Shown: piece by piece, positions 1-9,036 of the stretch
Numbering within the stretch: the stretch's first letter is position 1
Layout of the letters: each line of letters starts with the position of its first letter
Assembly: GCF_042643165.1 (NCBI RefSeq)
Contig: NZ_JBHRSH010000001.1
Coordinates: forward strand, 1,302,001-1,366,000
Length of the DNA: 64,000 nt
Direction of reading: 5' to 3'
From: Hyphococcus aureus
GTDB lineage: Bacteria; Pseudomonadota; Alphaproteobacteria; Caulobacterales; Parvularculaceae
The notes under the pieces: generated by a model
Told to the model about the DNA's origin: nothing
What the model saw: only the letters and a program-made list of their open reading frames with translations
The model's database searches: none
Made by a program: the position numbers and the translations under genes

Positions 1-513
1 AATCTTCGCACCCGTCTGTTTCAGCCACGCACAACAAAAGATCCGGGGGCGCCCGCCTATTTTTACATGGGCGGCGTTCATGGCGGCATGTACCCTAATG
101 ACCAGATTGTGCTGGAGAACGGCATCTGGCGGTTCTGGAGCCTGACCATTGATGAACACTATTTCTATTCCCCGGAATGGGAAGGCGGATGGTCTGCGGC
201 GAAGGACCCGGAAGGCGACGCCGAACCCTATCGCAGCAAGCTTCTGGACATCTATCCGCCCGATGTCGTGCTGACCGACCTTGGCCGGCGGCAGGAGGGG
301 TTCAAAGGCGGCACTGGCGAGACAATTGAATGGCCCGGCATCCTGCCCATGTGGTTTCACTATCGAAATCCCGTCAGTGGGCGCGAACCGGCGACGTATT
401 GGCCCGATTGCGTCCCCTGCGAGATCGTGCCGGAGGCCAGCATGACCAAGCATGGGTACCAGAAGCCTCCGACCGGGCCGGAGATTGACGGCGTGGAACT
501 TCAGGGCCGGTGA
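1..513 (+). CDS. NTF2/SnoaL-like protein, C-terminal part (5' truncated by window)
   Basis: The frame is open from base 1, so the start lies outside the window; 170 residues are visible before the stop. The segment around GIWRFWSLTIDEHYF followed by EGGW and, further on, GILPMWFHYRNPVSGR resembles the long C-terminal extension of NTF2/SnoaL-like proteins that sit in sphingomonad-type catabolic clusters. That family uses a cone-shaped alpha+beta fold as isomerase, cyclase or dehydratase scaffold; no catalytic residue can be assigned here. A second NTF2-like gene lies at 7326-7787, so this would be the first of two in the island. Family assignment is moderate, function unknown. Confidence 0.55.
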   Translation, partial: NLRTRLFQPRTTKDPGAPAYFYMGGVHGGMYPNDQIVLENGIWRFWSLTIDEHYFYSPEWEGGWSAAKDPEGDAEPYRSKLLDIYPPDVVLTDLGRRQEGFKGGTGETIEWPGILPMWFHYRNPVSGREPATYWPDCVPCEIVPEASMTKHGYQKPPTGPEIDGVELQGR

Positions 514-726
514 TAAGGCGCAGAGGTGGGCGCATTTGCTGCAAAGCGGCAAAAGCTGAGGCAAATTTGTATGCCTCCCGGATCAAGACCGGGCGTCCGG
601 ATGCTTGCTAGATAATTGGCGCGTCTGGTGAAATTGGAGGCCAGAGGCGCCGGGAGACGGCTAGGCCGCTTCCCGATCCGCCGCTTTTGATCCCGCCAGC
701 TTCCTCTAGCCCAAGGTAATCCGAAC

Positions 727-1683
727 ATGATCTGGAAAAGCCCCGCCGCCGCATTGTTGCGACTAACCGCATCCGTTTTGGGCGCAGCGGCGCTCGCCGC
801 CTGTTCGTCATCTGACGAGCCGGTGGCTACGCGGCAAGTTACGCTGATGCCTGACCCGGCGCATGTCTGTGATTTTTGCGAAAGGCTGAACGAGCCCGCA
901 GAGCCGTTTCAGGTCTATGGCGACACTTATTATGTGGGTACGGCCATGATCTCTTCTGTGCTGATTGCCTCAGATGATGGTCTTGTCCTGATCAATGGCG
1001 GAATGACCCAGACCGCGCCACAAATTGCGGCGAATATCGAAGCGCTCGGATTTTCGCTCGGCGATTTGCGCCTGATATTGAACACCCACGCCCATTTCGA
1101 CCATGCCGGGGGCATCGCCGCCCTGGCGCGCGCAACCGGCGCAAAAGTCGCCGCAACGGAGCGCGGCGTCGAAGCGCTCAAGCAGGGCCGGCCCACGGAA
1201 GACGATCCTCAACGCGCTATGGAGGACAATGTCTTTCCCGCCGTACCGCAAGCGCAAGCCGTCGCCGATGGTGATACGCTCGAAGTCGGCGATATCACAG
1301 TGACGGCGCATTATACGCCAGCCCACACGCCTGGCAGCGCAGCCTGGAGCTGGCGCTCCTGCGAGGAAGAACTCTGTCTTGACGTCGTCTTCGCCGACTC
1401 CTTTTCAACCCGCTCCGGCGCCGGTTTCCGTTTCACGGGCGATGACGATAATCCGAGCCGGGTTGATGCATTTCGCAGCGCCGTCGCAACGGTCGCCGAT
1501 TTACCTTGCGATGTCTTGCTGACGCCGTCGCCGCTTTCATTTGGTGTGAAGGAAAAGCTGGCGGCGCGCGCGGAAGACCCTACGGTTAATCCATTCGTTG
1601 ATTCTGGTGCATGCCGTGCTTATGCCGCAAGCGGAGCCGCCGGCCTCGAAAAACGCATCGCCGAAGAAACGGCCGAACAATAA
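727..1683 (+). CDS. Metallo-beta-lactamase-fold lipoprotein, subclass B3-like, with altered zinc site
   Basis: A 318-residue MBL-fold hydrolase. The N-terminus is hydrophobic and ends in LAAC (Cys26), a lipobox, so it is probably a lipid-anchored periplasmic protein. The metal motif HAHFDH gives His121, His123, Asp125 and His126, and HTPGS gives His200. The overall layout (Cys-rich start CDFCERL, motif GTAMISSVLI, C-terminal SGACRAYA) matches subclass B3 beta-lactamase relatives such as L1. In those enzymes the last zinc ligand sits in a segment like LLTPHP; here it reads LLTPSP, with Ser268 in place of the histidine. A metal-dependent hydrolase is likely, but beta-lactam hydrolysis is not established. 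An MFS gene follows 35 bases downstream. Confidence 0.88.
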   Translation: MIWKSPAAALLRLTASVLGAAALAACSSSDEPVATRQVTLMPDPAHVCDFCERLNEPAEPFQVYGDTYYVGTAMISSVLIASDDGLVLINGGMTQTAPQIAANIEALGFSLGDLRLILNTHAHFDHAGGIAALARATGAKVAATERGVEALKQGRPTEDDPQRAMEDNVFPAVPQAQAVADGDTLEVGDITVTAHYTPAHTPGSAAWSWRSCEEELCLDVVFADSFSTRSGAGFRFTGDDDNPSRVDAFRSAVATVADLPCDVLLTPSPLSFGVKEKLAARAEDPTVNPFVDSGACRAYAASGAAGLEKRIAEETAEQ

Positions 1684-1718
1684 GACTTCTATCGCTTATA
1701 AAACAGCAGGCGTAATTG

Positions 1719-3035
1719 ATGAGCATGACAGAAAGCCTTGAAGAGCCCGTCGGAACCGGGCCGTTCGCGTGGTACCAGCGCGCCGACAGGAAAGTCCGGC
1801 GCGTCTTCTGGACATGTTCGGTCGCCTGGACGCTCGATGCGATGGATGCGCTTGTCTATCAGTATCTCATCCCGGTCATCATCGTCGCTTTTGGCGTTAC
1901 GCTGGCGCAGGCTGCCGCTATTGCGAGCGCGAGTTATTTCGCCTCGGCGATCGGCGGCTGGATGGGTGGATGGCTCGCTGACAAATTCGGTCGGGTGCGC
2001 ATCCTTCAACTGACCATTTTGTGGTTTTCGGTTTTCTCTTTTCTTTCAGGATTCGCTCAGACCTATGAGCAACTCTTGTTCTTGCGCGTGTTGCAGGGCG
2101 TTGGGTTCGGCGCTGAATGGGCGGTTGGCGCCGTCTTGCTGGGCGAGATTGTCGCGCGCAAGGACCGCGGCAAGGCGCTCGGATCAGTACAAAGCGGCGT
2201 CGCCGTCGGGTCGGGTCTCGCCGCTCTTCTCGCAGGACCGTTCGTTGCGATGTTCGAACCGGAACTCGGTTGGCGGATCGTCTTCTGGATCGGCATCCTG
2301 CCGGCGCTGCTGATTTTTTTCGTGCGCCGCGGCGACGATGACTCCGAAGTGTTCAAGGAGAATAAAGCCAAGCGCGATGCGGAGAAAAAATCGGTCACGC
2401 CATTGGAGATCTTTTGCCCGAAATATCTGCGTATAACGGCGCTGGCCGCCTTGCTTGCTGTCGGCGCGCAGGGGGCAGGCTATTCGGTCTCGAGTTACCT
2501 GACGACTTTCCTGCAAAATGAGCGCGGCATTTCGGCGTCAACCGCCGGGATATTTGTTCTTCTGAACAGCGCCGGCGCCTTTTTCGGGCTTATCGCCAAT
2601 GCGTATTTCAGTGATCGGTTCGGCCGGCGTATGGCGTTCCGAATGTTTGGCGCTGCGTTTATCGTCGCCACAATTGTTTATCTTTGTGCGCCGCTTGGCA
2701 GTCACGCTTATTTGCTCATCCCTGCGGGCTTCGTTCAGGCTTTCTGCCAATTCGGCTTATACGGATCGTTCGGGCCTTATTTCACCGAGTTGTTTCCGAC
2801 GCAGATACGCGCATCGGGCCAAGCCTTCGCGTATAATTTCGGGCGGGCGGTGAGCGGCATCTTTATCCAGGGGGTGGCGATCCTTGCGGCGACGGTCGCG
2901 CTTAACGTGTCCATGACTGTGATGGGCGTGATTGGCGTCATTTGCGCCCTGATCGCCACGGTCCTGCTGCCGGAGACGGTGGGGCGCGACCTGCGCGAAC
3001 TCGATGAAGGGCGGGCGCCGGAAGCGACCGGCTAG
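1719..3035 (+). CDS. MFS transporter, aromatic-acid/sialate-type symporter family
   Basis: A major facilitator superfamily permease of 438 residues with about 12 hydrophobic segments. Visible family signatures are DAMDALVYQYLIP in TM1, the loop motif GGWLADKFGRVR between TM2 and TM3, RVLQGVGFGAEWAVGAVLLGE in TM4, and LPETVGRDL at the C-terminal end. These resemble the MhpT/PcaK/NanT branch, which moves organic acids with protons across the inner membrane. I use ATG at 1719 with GCAGG upstream; an in-frame TTG at 1716 adds one residue. Together with the neighbouring aldolase it suggests uptake of a small organic acid. The substrate is not predictable. Confidence 0.88.
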   Translation: MSMTESLEEPVGTGPFAWYQRADRKVRRVFWTCSVAWTLDAMDALVYQYLIPVIIVAFGVTLAQAAAIASASYFASAIGGWMGGWLADKFGRVRILQLTILWFSVFSFLSGFAQTYEQLLFLRVLQGVGFGAEWAVGAVLLGEIVARKDRGKALGSVQSGVAVGSGLAALLAGPFVAMFEPELGWRIVFWIGILPALLIFFVRRGDDDSEVFKENKAKRDAEKKSVTPLEIFCPKYLRITALAALLAVGAQGAGYSVSSYLTTFLQNERGISASTAGIFVLLNSAGAFFGLIANAYFSDRFGRRMAFRMFGAAFIVATIVYLCAPLGSHAYLLIPAGFVQAFCQFGLYGSFGPYFTELFPTQIRASGQAFAYNFGRAVSGIFIQGVAILAATVALNVSMTVMGVIGVICALIATVLLPETVGRDLRELDEGRAPEATG

Positions 3036-3158
3036 GGCCGTTTTCCGCCGAAGTGGTGAACGCCGCCGAGGTGACTTCCGGCGGCGTCAACTCTTGGGGC
3101 CGCTTGGATAAAGTGGCGGGGCTCCGTCATTCGATATTGTGCCGCTCAGGGTGTTCCG

Positions 3159-3917
3159 ATGAAACAGTTTCTAGACTTTTGCGCCAACCGCGGCGGCGGC
3201 CTCTTGGGCACCTGGCTCAAGCTTCCAACCCTGGCGACCGTGGAGATGCTTGGGCAAGCCGGCTTTGACTACCTTGTCATCGATATGGAGCATGCGCCGC
3301 ACAGTCTCGATCAGGTGTATCAATTCATTTTCGCGACGCAGGCGTCCGGCATGGCGGCGCTGGTGCGCTTAGCCGACCATAGTGGCTCCGACATTCAGCG
3401 CCTCCTCGACTCTGGCGCAGACGGTCTCCTCGCGCCGCGCATGACGAGTGTTGAAACGGCTGAGCGCCTCACGCGGCAAATGGTGTTCAGCCCGAACGGA
3501 GAGCGGGGACTTGGCACAACGTCACGCGCGGGAAGTTGGGGCCTGACCCCCATGGCGGATTATCTCAAGCGCGGCGATGAACAATGTTTGCGCATGGTCC
3601 AGCTCGAAAGCTGGGACACTGTGGAGGCCGTGGAAGATTATCTGGAAATTCCCACAGTGAGCGGCGTTTTCATCGGACATGGCGATTTGTATTTGTCGAG
3701 CGGAAAGTCGTCTTCCGACCCTGAGGTCCGCAAGCTTACCCAGCGTGTTGCGGATGCTGCGCGCGCTTCTGGGAAGCTTTCCGGCGCTGCGGCCGCGACG
3801 CCGGAAGAGGCTAAAATCTATACTGAGATGGGCTATTCGCTTGTCATGGTAAGCAACGATGCAACGATCTTTGCGAAAGCCGCTGCTGCGGCTGTCGCTG
3901 AAAGCCGCGCGCGCTAA
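3159..3917 (+). CDS. HpcH/HpaI family aldolase
   Basis: A 252-residue class II (metal-dependent) pyruvate aldolase of the HpcH/HpaI/GarL family. Family landmarks are all present: the DMEH motif with His45 as likely base, Arg70 in LVRLAD for the pyruvate carboxylate, and metal ligands Glu150 (QLES) and Asp176 (GHGDL). Known members reversibly cleave 2-keto-3-deoxy sugar acids or 4-hydroxy-2-oxoheptanedioate to pyruvate plus an aldehyde; which substrate applies cannot be read from sequence. The usual GPxDLS is GHGDLY here, a small divergence. It is followed after 32 bases by the double-cupin gene and probably cotranscribed with it. Confidence 0.88.
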   Translation: MKQFLDFCANRGGGLLGTWLKLPTLATVEMLGQAGFDYLVIDMEHAPHSLDQVYQFIFATQASGMAALVRLADHSGSDIQRLLDSGADGLLAPRMTSVETAERLTRQMVFSPNGERGLGTTSRAGSWGLTPMADYLKRGDEQCLRMVQLESWDTVEAVEDYLEIPTVSGVFIGHGDLYLSSGKSSSDPEVRKLTQRVADAARASGKLSGAAAATPEEAKIYTEMGYSLVMVSNDATIFAKAAAAAVAESRAR

Positions 3918-3949
3918 CGCGGTCTGCGGCAACTTACATTGAGGTTGAA

Positions 3950-4870
3950 ATGAGTCAGACTGTTGATCCCCGTTCCCGTCTTTCCACCAGCGGCGCCGTC
4001 TCGGCGGCGAGCGGCGAAGCCTATTCGGCGGCCGTTTATGAGCGGTTTTACGATTCGCCGCCGCAGGAAGAAACTGACACAGCGCGGACATGGCTGGCGC
4101 GTGGCCAGAATTTCATTGTCGCTTATTCCGAGGTGAAAGCAGGGGCGACATTTGAGCGAAAAGACCAGCCTGATGAATATGTCCTGATCCTGCAGGACGA
4201 GGATATGAGCGCAAGCGTGACGGCCGCGCGCGAGACGCGGGAAATCGGCGGTTTCACGATCACCATCGTGCCGCCGGGCGACAGCTCCATTACGGTGAAG
4301 GCGGACGGAAAAATCATTCGTCTCTTTTCAACGCAGTCACGTGACCTTGCGGACAAGACCGCCAATGAAAAAGACTATCGTGAGCATCATCCCCATATTC
4401 CGCCGCTTGAACTCTGGCCGGAACCGAAAGGCGGCTACAAAATTCGCAGCTATAGTCTTGATGTGCCCGAAGAGGAGGGCCGTTTCGGCAAGATCTGGCG
4501 CTGTACAACGTTCATGGTGAATGTCTTTCCGCCGCAGCATGGCCCGCGCGACCCGTCAAAATTGTCGCCACACCACCATGATGACTTCGAACAATGTTCG
4601 CTCGTTATCGGCGGCCAATATGTGCATCATCTGCGCTGGCCCTGGACGGCCAATCTTGCGGAATGGCGCGATGACGATCATGAACTTTGCGGCGCGCCAT
4701 CCGTGACGGTGATCCCGCCCAAAGCCATTCACACATCGGCGGCGGTCGATCCCGGGGTCAATCTCTTGATCGATATCTTTTCGCCGCCGCGCGAAGACTT
4801 TTCGAAAATGGATGGCTGGGTGCTCAATGCGGACGAATATCCGACGCCCCCGGACATGGATGACGCATAA
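3950..4870 (+). CDS. Double-cupin domain protein
   Basis: 306 residues, no signal peptide, so probably cytosolic. The C-terminal half carries a complete cupin metal site: HHHDDFE (His208, His210, Glu214) six residues before a glycine, then PPKAIH with His261. The N-terminal half (about 50-130) has cupin-like strand pattern and PPG turn but lacks the histidines, so it looks like a degenerate second barrel. Bicupins include isomerases, dioxygenases and lyases acting on sugar acids or aromatic acids; none is identifiable by specific motif. The gene is preceded by GAGG seven bases before ATG, follows the aldolase and converges on the BKACE gene with a nine-base gap. Confidence 0.75.
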   Translation: MSQTVDPRSRLSTSGAVSAASGEAYSAAVYERFYDSPPQEETDTARTWLARGQNFIVAYSEVKAGATFERKDQPDEYVLILQDEDMSASVTAARETREIGGFTITIVPPGDSSITVKADGKIIRLFSTQSRDLADKTANEKDYREHHPHIPPLELWPEPKGGYKIRSYSLDVPEEEGRFGKIWRCTTFMVNVFPPQHGPRDPSKLSPHHHDDFEQCSLVIGGQYVHHLRWPWTANLAEWRDDDHELCGAPSVTVIPPKAIHTSAAVDPGVNLLIDIFSPPREDFSKMDGWVLNADEYPTPPDMDDA

Positions 4871-4879
4871 GGTCTTTTG

Positions 4880-5815
4880 TTAAAACGCTGTGTGGTCAGC
4901 GCCTTTGAGGCCCAGCAGGTTTCGGGCCTCATCGGGCGTTGCGATTTCAAGGCCCAGTTCTTCAATAATGTTGCGCACTTTACGCACTTGATCGGCGTTG
5001 CTTTTCGCAAGCTCGCCGCGGCTGATATAAAGGCTGTCCTCAAGTCCGACGCGGACATTGCCGCCAAGTAGCGCTGACTGATTACAGAACGCCATCTGGT
5101 TGCGGCCCGCCGCGAAGGCGGAAAAGACATAATCATCGCCAAACAGGCTGTCGGCGATGGTCACCATATGGGCGAGGTTACGCGGGTCCGCGCCGACGCC
5201 GCCCAAGATGCCGAAAATTCCCTGAATGAGGAAAGGCGGTTTAATCAGGCCGCGTTCGGCGAAATGCGCGAGGGTGTAAAGATGCCCGATATCATAGCAT
5301 TCAAATTCGAACCGCGTGCCATAGGCCTCGCCCACTTCGCGCATGATCCGCTCGATATAACTGTTCGAATTATACATGATGCGGTCATTCGACGTTTCCA
5401 CATAGTCGCGCTCCCACTCATGCGCCCATTTCTCGACTTTCGCGCCAGCGGCGCTGAAGTCGAAAATCAGCGGGCCCATATTCAAAGAGCAGACTTCGGG
5501 TTGCGCCGCATGGGCGCCTTCGAGGCGATCGTCGAGCGACATGTTGGCGCTGCCGCCGGTCGATATATTGATGACGGCGTCGCTCGCCTGTTTGATCCGC
5601 GGCAGGAACGCCATGAAGTCTTTCGCCGCTGGGCTTGGGCGGCCGTTTTCCGGGTCGCGGGCGTGCAGATGAAGGATCGCCGCGCCAGCTTCCGCCGCCT
5701 CGATAGACGCTGCGGCGATCTCGTCAGGCGTCACCGGCAGATAAGGCGACATGGATGGCGTATGGATTGAGCCTGTCGGCGCACAGGTGATCATGACCTT
5801 ACCGCTTTTGCGCAT
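4880..5815 (-). CDS. BKACE family (DUF849) beta-keto acid cleavage enzyme
   Basis: 311 residues. The beta-keto acid cleavage enzyme family condenses a beta-keto acid with acetyl-CoA to give acetoacetate and a new CoA thioester; the founder is 3-keto-5-aminohexanoate cleavage enzyme. Support: N-terminus VMITCAPTGSIHTP, the zinc motif LHLHARDP with His49 and His51, the strand MGPLIFDFS, and the C-terminal RVGLEDSLY segment, all hallmark positions. The start at 5815 has AGGAAA eight bases upstream; a longer reading frame exists but runs into the aldehyde dehydrogenase gene. Stop-to-start distance from that gene is 11 bases, so they form an operon. The actual keto acid is unknown (relatives act on dehydrocarnitine, beta-ketoadipate and others). 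Confidence 0.9.
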   Translation of the reverse strand: MRKSGKVMITCAPTGSIHTPSMSPYLPVTPDEIAAASIEAAEAGAAILHLHARDPENGRPSPAAKDFMAFLPRIKQASDAVINISTGGSANMSLDDRLEGAHAAQPEVCSLNMGPLIFDFSAAGAKVEKWAHEWERDYVETSNDRIMYNSNSYIERIMREVGEAYGTRFEFECYDIGHLYTLAHFAERGLIKPPFLIQGIFGILGGVGADPRNLAHMVTIADSLFGDDYVFSAFAAGRNQMAFCNQSALLGGNVRVGLEDSLYISRGELAKSNADQVRKVRNIIEELGLEIATPDEARNLLGLKGADHTAF

Positions 5816-5826
5816 GATCGCGTTTC

Positions 5827-7308
5827 CTAAAGCCCGGCCTGGCAGAGATATTTGAGGTTCAAATATTCTGCGAGCCCATGGGAAGACCCCTCCCGGCCGA
5901 GACCGGACATCTTGACGCCGCCAAAGGGAACGACCGCCGTTGAAATCAGCCCGGTGTTGATCCCGACCATGCCGCTTTCGATGTCGCGGCCGGCGCGGGC
6001 GATGGTCGCCGGGTTTTCGGAGCATAGATAAGCCGCAAGCCCAAAGGGCGTGTTGTTGGCGAGCGCGACGCCTTCTTCCATCGTTTCAAATGGAATGACG
6101 CCGGCAAGAGGGCCGAATGTTTCTTCGCTGGTTAGCAGCGCGTCCGGCGCTACATCACGCACTAGCGTCGGCGGCATTAGTTGGCCGCCCGAAGATTTTC
6201 CGCCAGCGAGGATTGTCGCGCCGCCTTTGACGGCGTCGTCGAGATGTTCTTCCACCTTGGCGACGCCCGCTTTATCGATCAGCGGACCAATATCAGATCT
6301 TTCATCGAAACCGTCGCCCGGCGCGAGTGCGTTCACGCGTTCTGCAAAGGCGTCCAGAAAGGATTCACAGATGTCTTTTTGAGCGTAGATGCGGTTCGCG
6401 GCGATACAGCTTTGGCCGCTATTGCGGAACTTCGCGACAAGCGCCGTTTCAACAGCCGTTTCGAGGTCGGCGTCATCAAAAATCAGGAGCGGCGCATTGC
6501 CGCCAAGCTCAAGCGAGAGACGTTTGATTAACGGCGCTGACGCTTCCATCAATTGCGCGCCGATTTCTGTTGAGCCGGTAAAGCTGATTTTGCGCACCAC
6601 TGGAGAAGAGGTGAGGAGCTTGCCGATCATGCTGGCTTTGCCGGTGATGACGTTCAAGACGCCTGCCGGCACGCCGGCCTCCTCCGCCAGAACCGCAAGC
6701 GCGTATGCCGATAGTGGGGTCTGGCTCGCCGGCTTGGCGATAATCGTGCAGCCCGCGGCGAGCGCCGGCGCGGCCTTGCGCGTCAGCATCGCCAGCGGGA
6801 AGTTCCAAGGCGTGATTGCGGCGCATACGCCTATTGGCTCGGGTTCGACCATCAGGCGGCGACCGGCGACCGGGGCGGGAATAATTTCCCCGATCATGCG
6901 GCCCGCCTCATCGGCGTAGAATTCAATAAAGCCGGCGCCGTACGCGACTTCCGCACGGGCTTCCTTGAGCGGCTTGCCGTTCTCGAGCGTGATCAGGCGG
7001 GCAAGATCTTCCTGGTGCGCTATGACCAAGTCAAACCAGCGGCGCAAAATGGCGCCCCGGTTCCGCGTCAGTACTTTCGCCCAGGCGGGAAAGGCGCGTT
7101 CGGCCGCGTCAATCGAGGATCGCGCCTGTTGTTCTGAAAGCGACGGCGCGTGGCCGATAATCTCGCCAGTGAAAGGATCATCGACATCAATGACGGCGCC
7201 GCCGTCAGCAGCAATCCATTGTCCGTTCACATAGGCCTTGTCGCGGATCAGGTCCGGCCGGGACAGTTTTCCGCGTTCGAGTTGGGGGCTTCCATCAGCG
7301 TGAGGCAT
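5827..7308 (-). CDS. NAD(P)-dependent aldehyde dehydrogenase, succinate-semialdehyde dehydrogenase-like
   Basis: 493 residues, the normal length for the ALDH superfamily. The catalytic residues are in place: Asn169 in PWNFP, Glu267 in LELGGNAP and Cys301 in NSGQSCIAANR; the cofactor Lys192 lies in AKPASQTP and the FTGSTEIG loop is intact. It oxidises an aldehyde to its acid. Overall resemblance is to GabD/lactaldehyde-type enzymes, but substrate choice in this family cannot be read off motifs. The gene sits between the NTF2-like gene (17-base gap upstream) and BKACE (11-base gap downstream), so the three are probably one transcript. Confidence 0.92.
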   Translation of the reverse strand: MPHADGSPQLERGKLSRPDLIRDKAYVNGQWIAADGGAVIDVDDPFTGEIIGHAPSLSEQQARSSIDAAERAFPAWAKVLTRNRGAILRRWFDLVIAHQEDLARLITLENGKPLKEARAEVAYGAGFIEFYADEAGRMIGEIIPAPVAGRRLMVEPEPIGVCAAITPWNFPLAMLTRKAAPALAAGCTIIAKPASQTPLSAYALAVLAEEAGVPAGVLNVITGKASMIGKLLTSSPVVRKISFTGSTEIGAQLMEASAPLIKRLSLELGGNAPLLIFDDADLETAVETALVAKFRNSGQSCIAANRIYAQKDICESFLDAFAERVNALAPGDGFDERSDIGPLIDKAGVAKVEEHLDDAVKGGATILAGGKSSGGQLMPPTLVRDVAPDALLTSEETFGPLAGVIPFETMEEGVALANNTPFGLAAYLCSENPATIARAGRDIESGMVGINTGLISTAVVPFGGVKMSGLGREGSSHGLAEYLNLKYLCQAGL

Positions 7309-7325
7309 GTTGCTCTCGAATACCT

Positions 7326-7787
7326 TTACTTATCATCGTCCAGATTTGGGTTGGTCACGGGCGTGTCGCCCTCGAACCAATGTTCGAAACGCCGATAGGT
7401 GCAAAGCCAGCGCCCATCGCTTGTGCGTTTGTACCGATCCGTCGCCAGCGAAATGGTGATGGGCGGATGGGTTGGCAAAACCTTCTCGCCATTTTTGGCG
7501 TAGAGAAAAAGGAAGTTTGTTGCTTCGGCGGTGTCGGGGCCCGTGAAGTAAGCCCGAAAGTTTGTGAAGGAATGAACCGATAGCCGCGGGCCCTGTTTCA
7601 CCCGCCAGTCATAGAAGTCCTGAATTTTTGACTTGCCGTGATAGGAAGCGAACTGGCCGTGAAATTCTGCGTCATCGGTGTAGTAAGTGGAGGCGTTGCG
7701 TCCCCCATTGGTGTCGATCTCATGCCAATATTCGGCAAGCTGCAGAGAGAGTTCTGCATTTAACTTAAGGACGTCATCCTGATACAC
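7326..7787 (-). CDS. SnoaL/NTF2-like protein
   Basis: A 153-residue protein with the pattern of the SnoaL-like/NTF2 fold: N-terminal helix ending in QLAEYWHEID, then YYTDDAEFHG, a central helix KIQDFYDWR, and strands ending in TYRRFEHWFEGD. Members include ring-hydroxylating dioxygenase beta subunits, polyketide cyclases and steroid isomerases, and many of unknown role. No signal peptide. It is the first gene of the minus-strand run with aldehyde dehydrogenase and BKACE, so it likely acts on a pathway intermediate. The role remains an inference from position. Confidence 0.72.
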   Translation of the reverse strand: MYQDDVLKLNAELSLQLAEYWHEIDTNGGRNASTYYTDDAEFHGQFASYHGKSKIQDFYDWRVKQGPRLSVHSFTNFRAYFTGPDTAEATNFLFLYAKNGEKVLPTHPPITISLATDRYKRTSDGRWLCTYRRFEHWFEGDTPVTNPNLDDDK

Positions 7788-7830
7788 CGCCGCGCTCCTT
7801 TATGTGGTCAGGATAGACCATCGCGGTGTC

Positions 7831-7858
7831 TTCCCCTCCGGTCTTGTTCGGAGGGGAA
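7831..7858 (-). terminator. Stem-loop downstream of the AraC gene
   Basis: Perfect 10-bp inverted repeat TTCCCCTCCG / CGGAGGGGAA with an 8-base loop, 30 bases past the end of the AraC-type gene and upstream of the NTF2-like gene. There is no U-tract on either strand, so it may be a weak terminator or an mRNA-stabilising element. Confidence 0.5.
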
Positions 7859-7887
7859 AGAAAATTTGAGCGGAGCGGATTTGAGCC

Positions 7888-8844
7888 TTAGTTGTGGGCG
7901 TTTGTAGCGACGCTCCGGTATTCCCGGGGCGCCATGCCGAATTTATCGCGGAAACAGCGGGTGAAATGCGCGGCGCTGTTGAAGCCCCAGGAAAACGCGA
8001 TTTCGGTCAGCGTATGGCCGTTCCAGGCGGGGTTCCTCATCTGCCGGGCGCATTCCTCGAGGCGCCGCCGCAGAATGAAGGCGGAGATTTTCTCGCCTGA
8101 AACCGAAAAGACCGAGCGAAGGTAGCGCGGCGACAGGTTAAGGCTCGTTGCGATGGAAGACGCGCACAAGCCAGGATCGCGCAGATTGCTTTCGATAAAC
8201 GAGATCACGTCGTTCCGGCGGCGCCATAAAATGGCGGAGTCTTCCGATATGTCGAAACCGGCCGTGTAAGACATCGAAATCATTTCGAGCAGATGCCGCG
8301 CTACACGGTCTTCATGATCGGCGCTGATTCCGTTGCCGACGCTTTCACTCAAGGATTCCACCATTGCGCCAAGCGTGCCCACGAGCCCGACCGCATGGCC
8401 GAGGCGAAGGCCGCTGAATTGTTCCGGCGTAGGAAGATATTCGCGAAGCAAGGATGGCAGTACGCGCACCATGATCGTAACAGAGAAATCTTTTGTATCG
8501 AAGAAATGAGGCAGACCGGTGTCGACAAGAACGAAATCACCTTCCGTCATGTTTGATTCATGACCGCAATGGTGAAGAACGCTGCTGCCTTTGGCTTGCA
8601 AAAGAAGCGAATAGATACGCGGTCGCTTGTCGTTGATGTGATCTTTGCTGCGCTCAACGCTGTAGCAGTCCATCGTGAGTTTCGCGAGTTTGACAGGGCC
8701 GAGTGTGCCGATGCTGAGTTCAGCGCCAAAGCCTTGTTTGTCAGCGGGCGTAAATTCAACCTGGCTCATTTGCGACGCATAAAGAGCATTCCAGGCTGCG
8801 GTCCGGCCGCTTGTCGGCAAACCAATCGTGCTAATCTTTTCCAT
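7888..8844 (-). CDS. AraC family transcriptional regulator
   Basis: 318 residues. The C-terminal ~100 residues form the double helix-turn-helix of AraC/XylS: LCASSIATSLNLSPRYLRSV as first HTH and LTEIAFSWGFNSAAHFTRCF as second, followed by the classic FGMAPREYR end. The N-terminal part is an AraC-binding-like ligand domain without a recognised pocket. ATG at 8844 is chosen because GGGAGGTG sits just upstream; a GTG five codons earlier would place the ribosome site inside the gene. It probably controls the neighbouring oxidation genes, most likely as a substrate-responsive activator; this is from position only. Confidence 0.93.
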   Translation of the reverse strand: MEKISTIGLPTSGRTAAWNALYASQMSQVEFTPADKQGFGAELSIGTLGPVKLAKLTMDCYSVERSKDHINDKRPRIYSLLLQAKGSSVLHHCGHESNMTEGDFVLVDTGLPHFFDTKDFSVTIMVRVLPSLLREYLPTPEQFSGLRLGHAVGLVGTLGAMVESLSESVGNGISADHEDRVARHLLEMISMSYTAGFDISEDSAILWRRRNDVISFIESNLRDPGLCASSIATSLNLSPRYLRSVFSVSGEKISAFILRRRLEECARQMRNPAWNGHTLTEIAFSWGFNSAAHFTRCFRDKFGMAPREYRSVATNAHN

Positions 8845-9036
8845 CTGCACACCTCCCACTTGGCCCGGCTTTTTTGTTCCGGTGCCAAAAGCGGCTTTTT
8901 ACCGCTTATAACAGACTCTTGCACCGACCTTCGGCGACGTCAAGCTAGGAAATATAAGGGATTTTGCAGGTCTTGGGACGCGTGCAAATTTGACGCAAAC
9001 ATCTGCGCATCCGGTCTGCGAACAGCCGGAGCAGCG

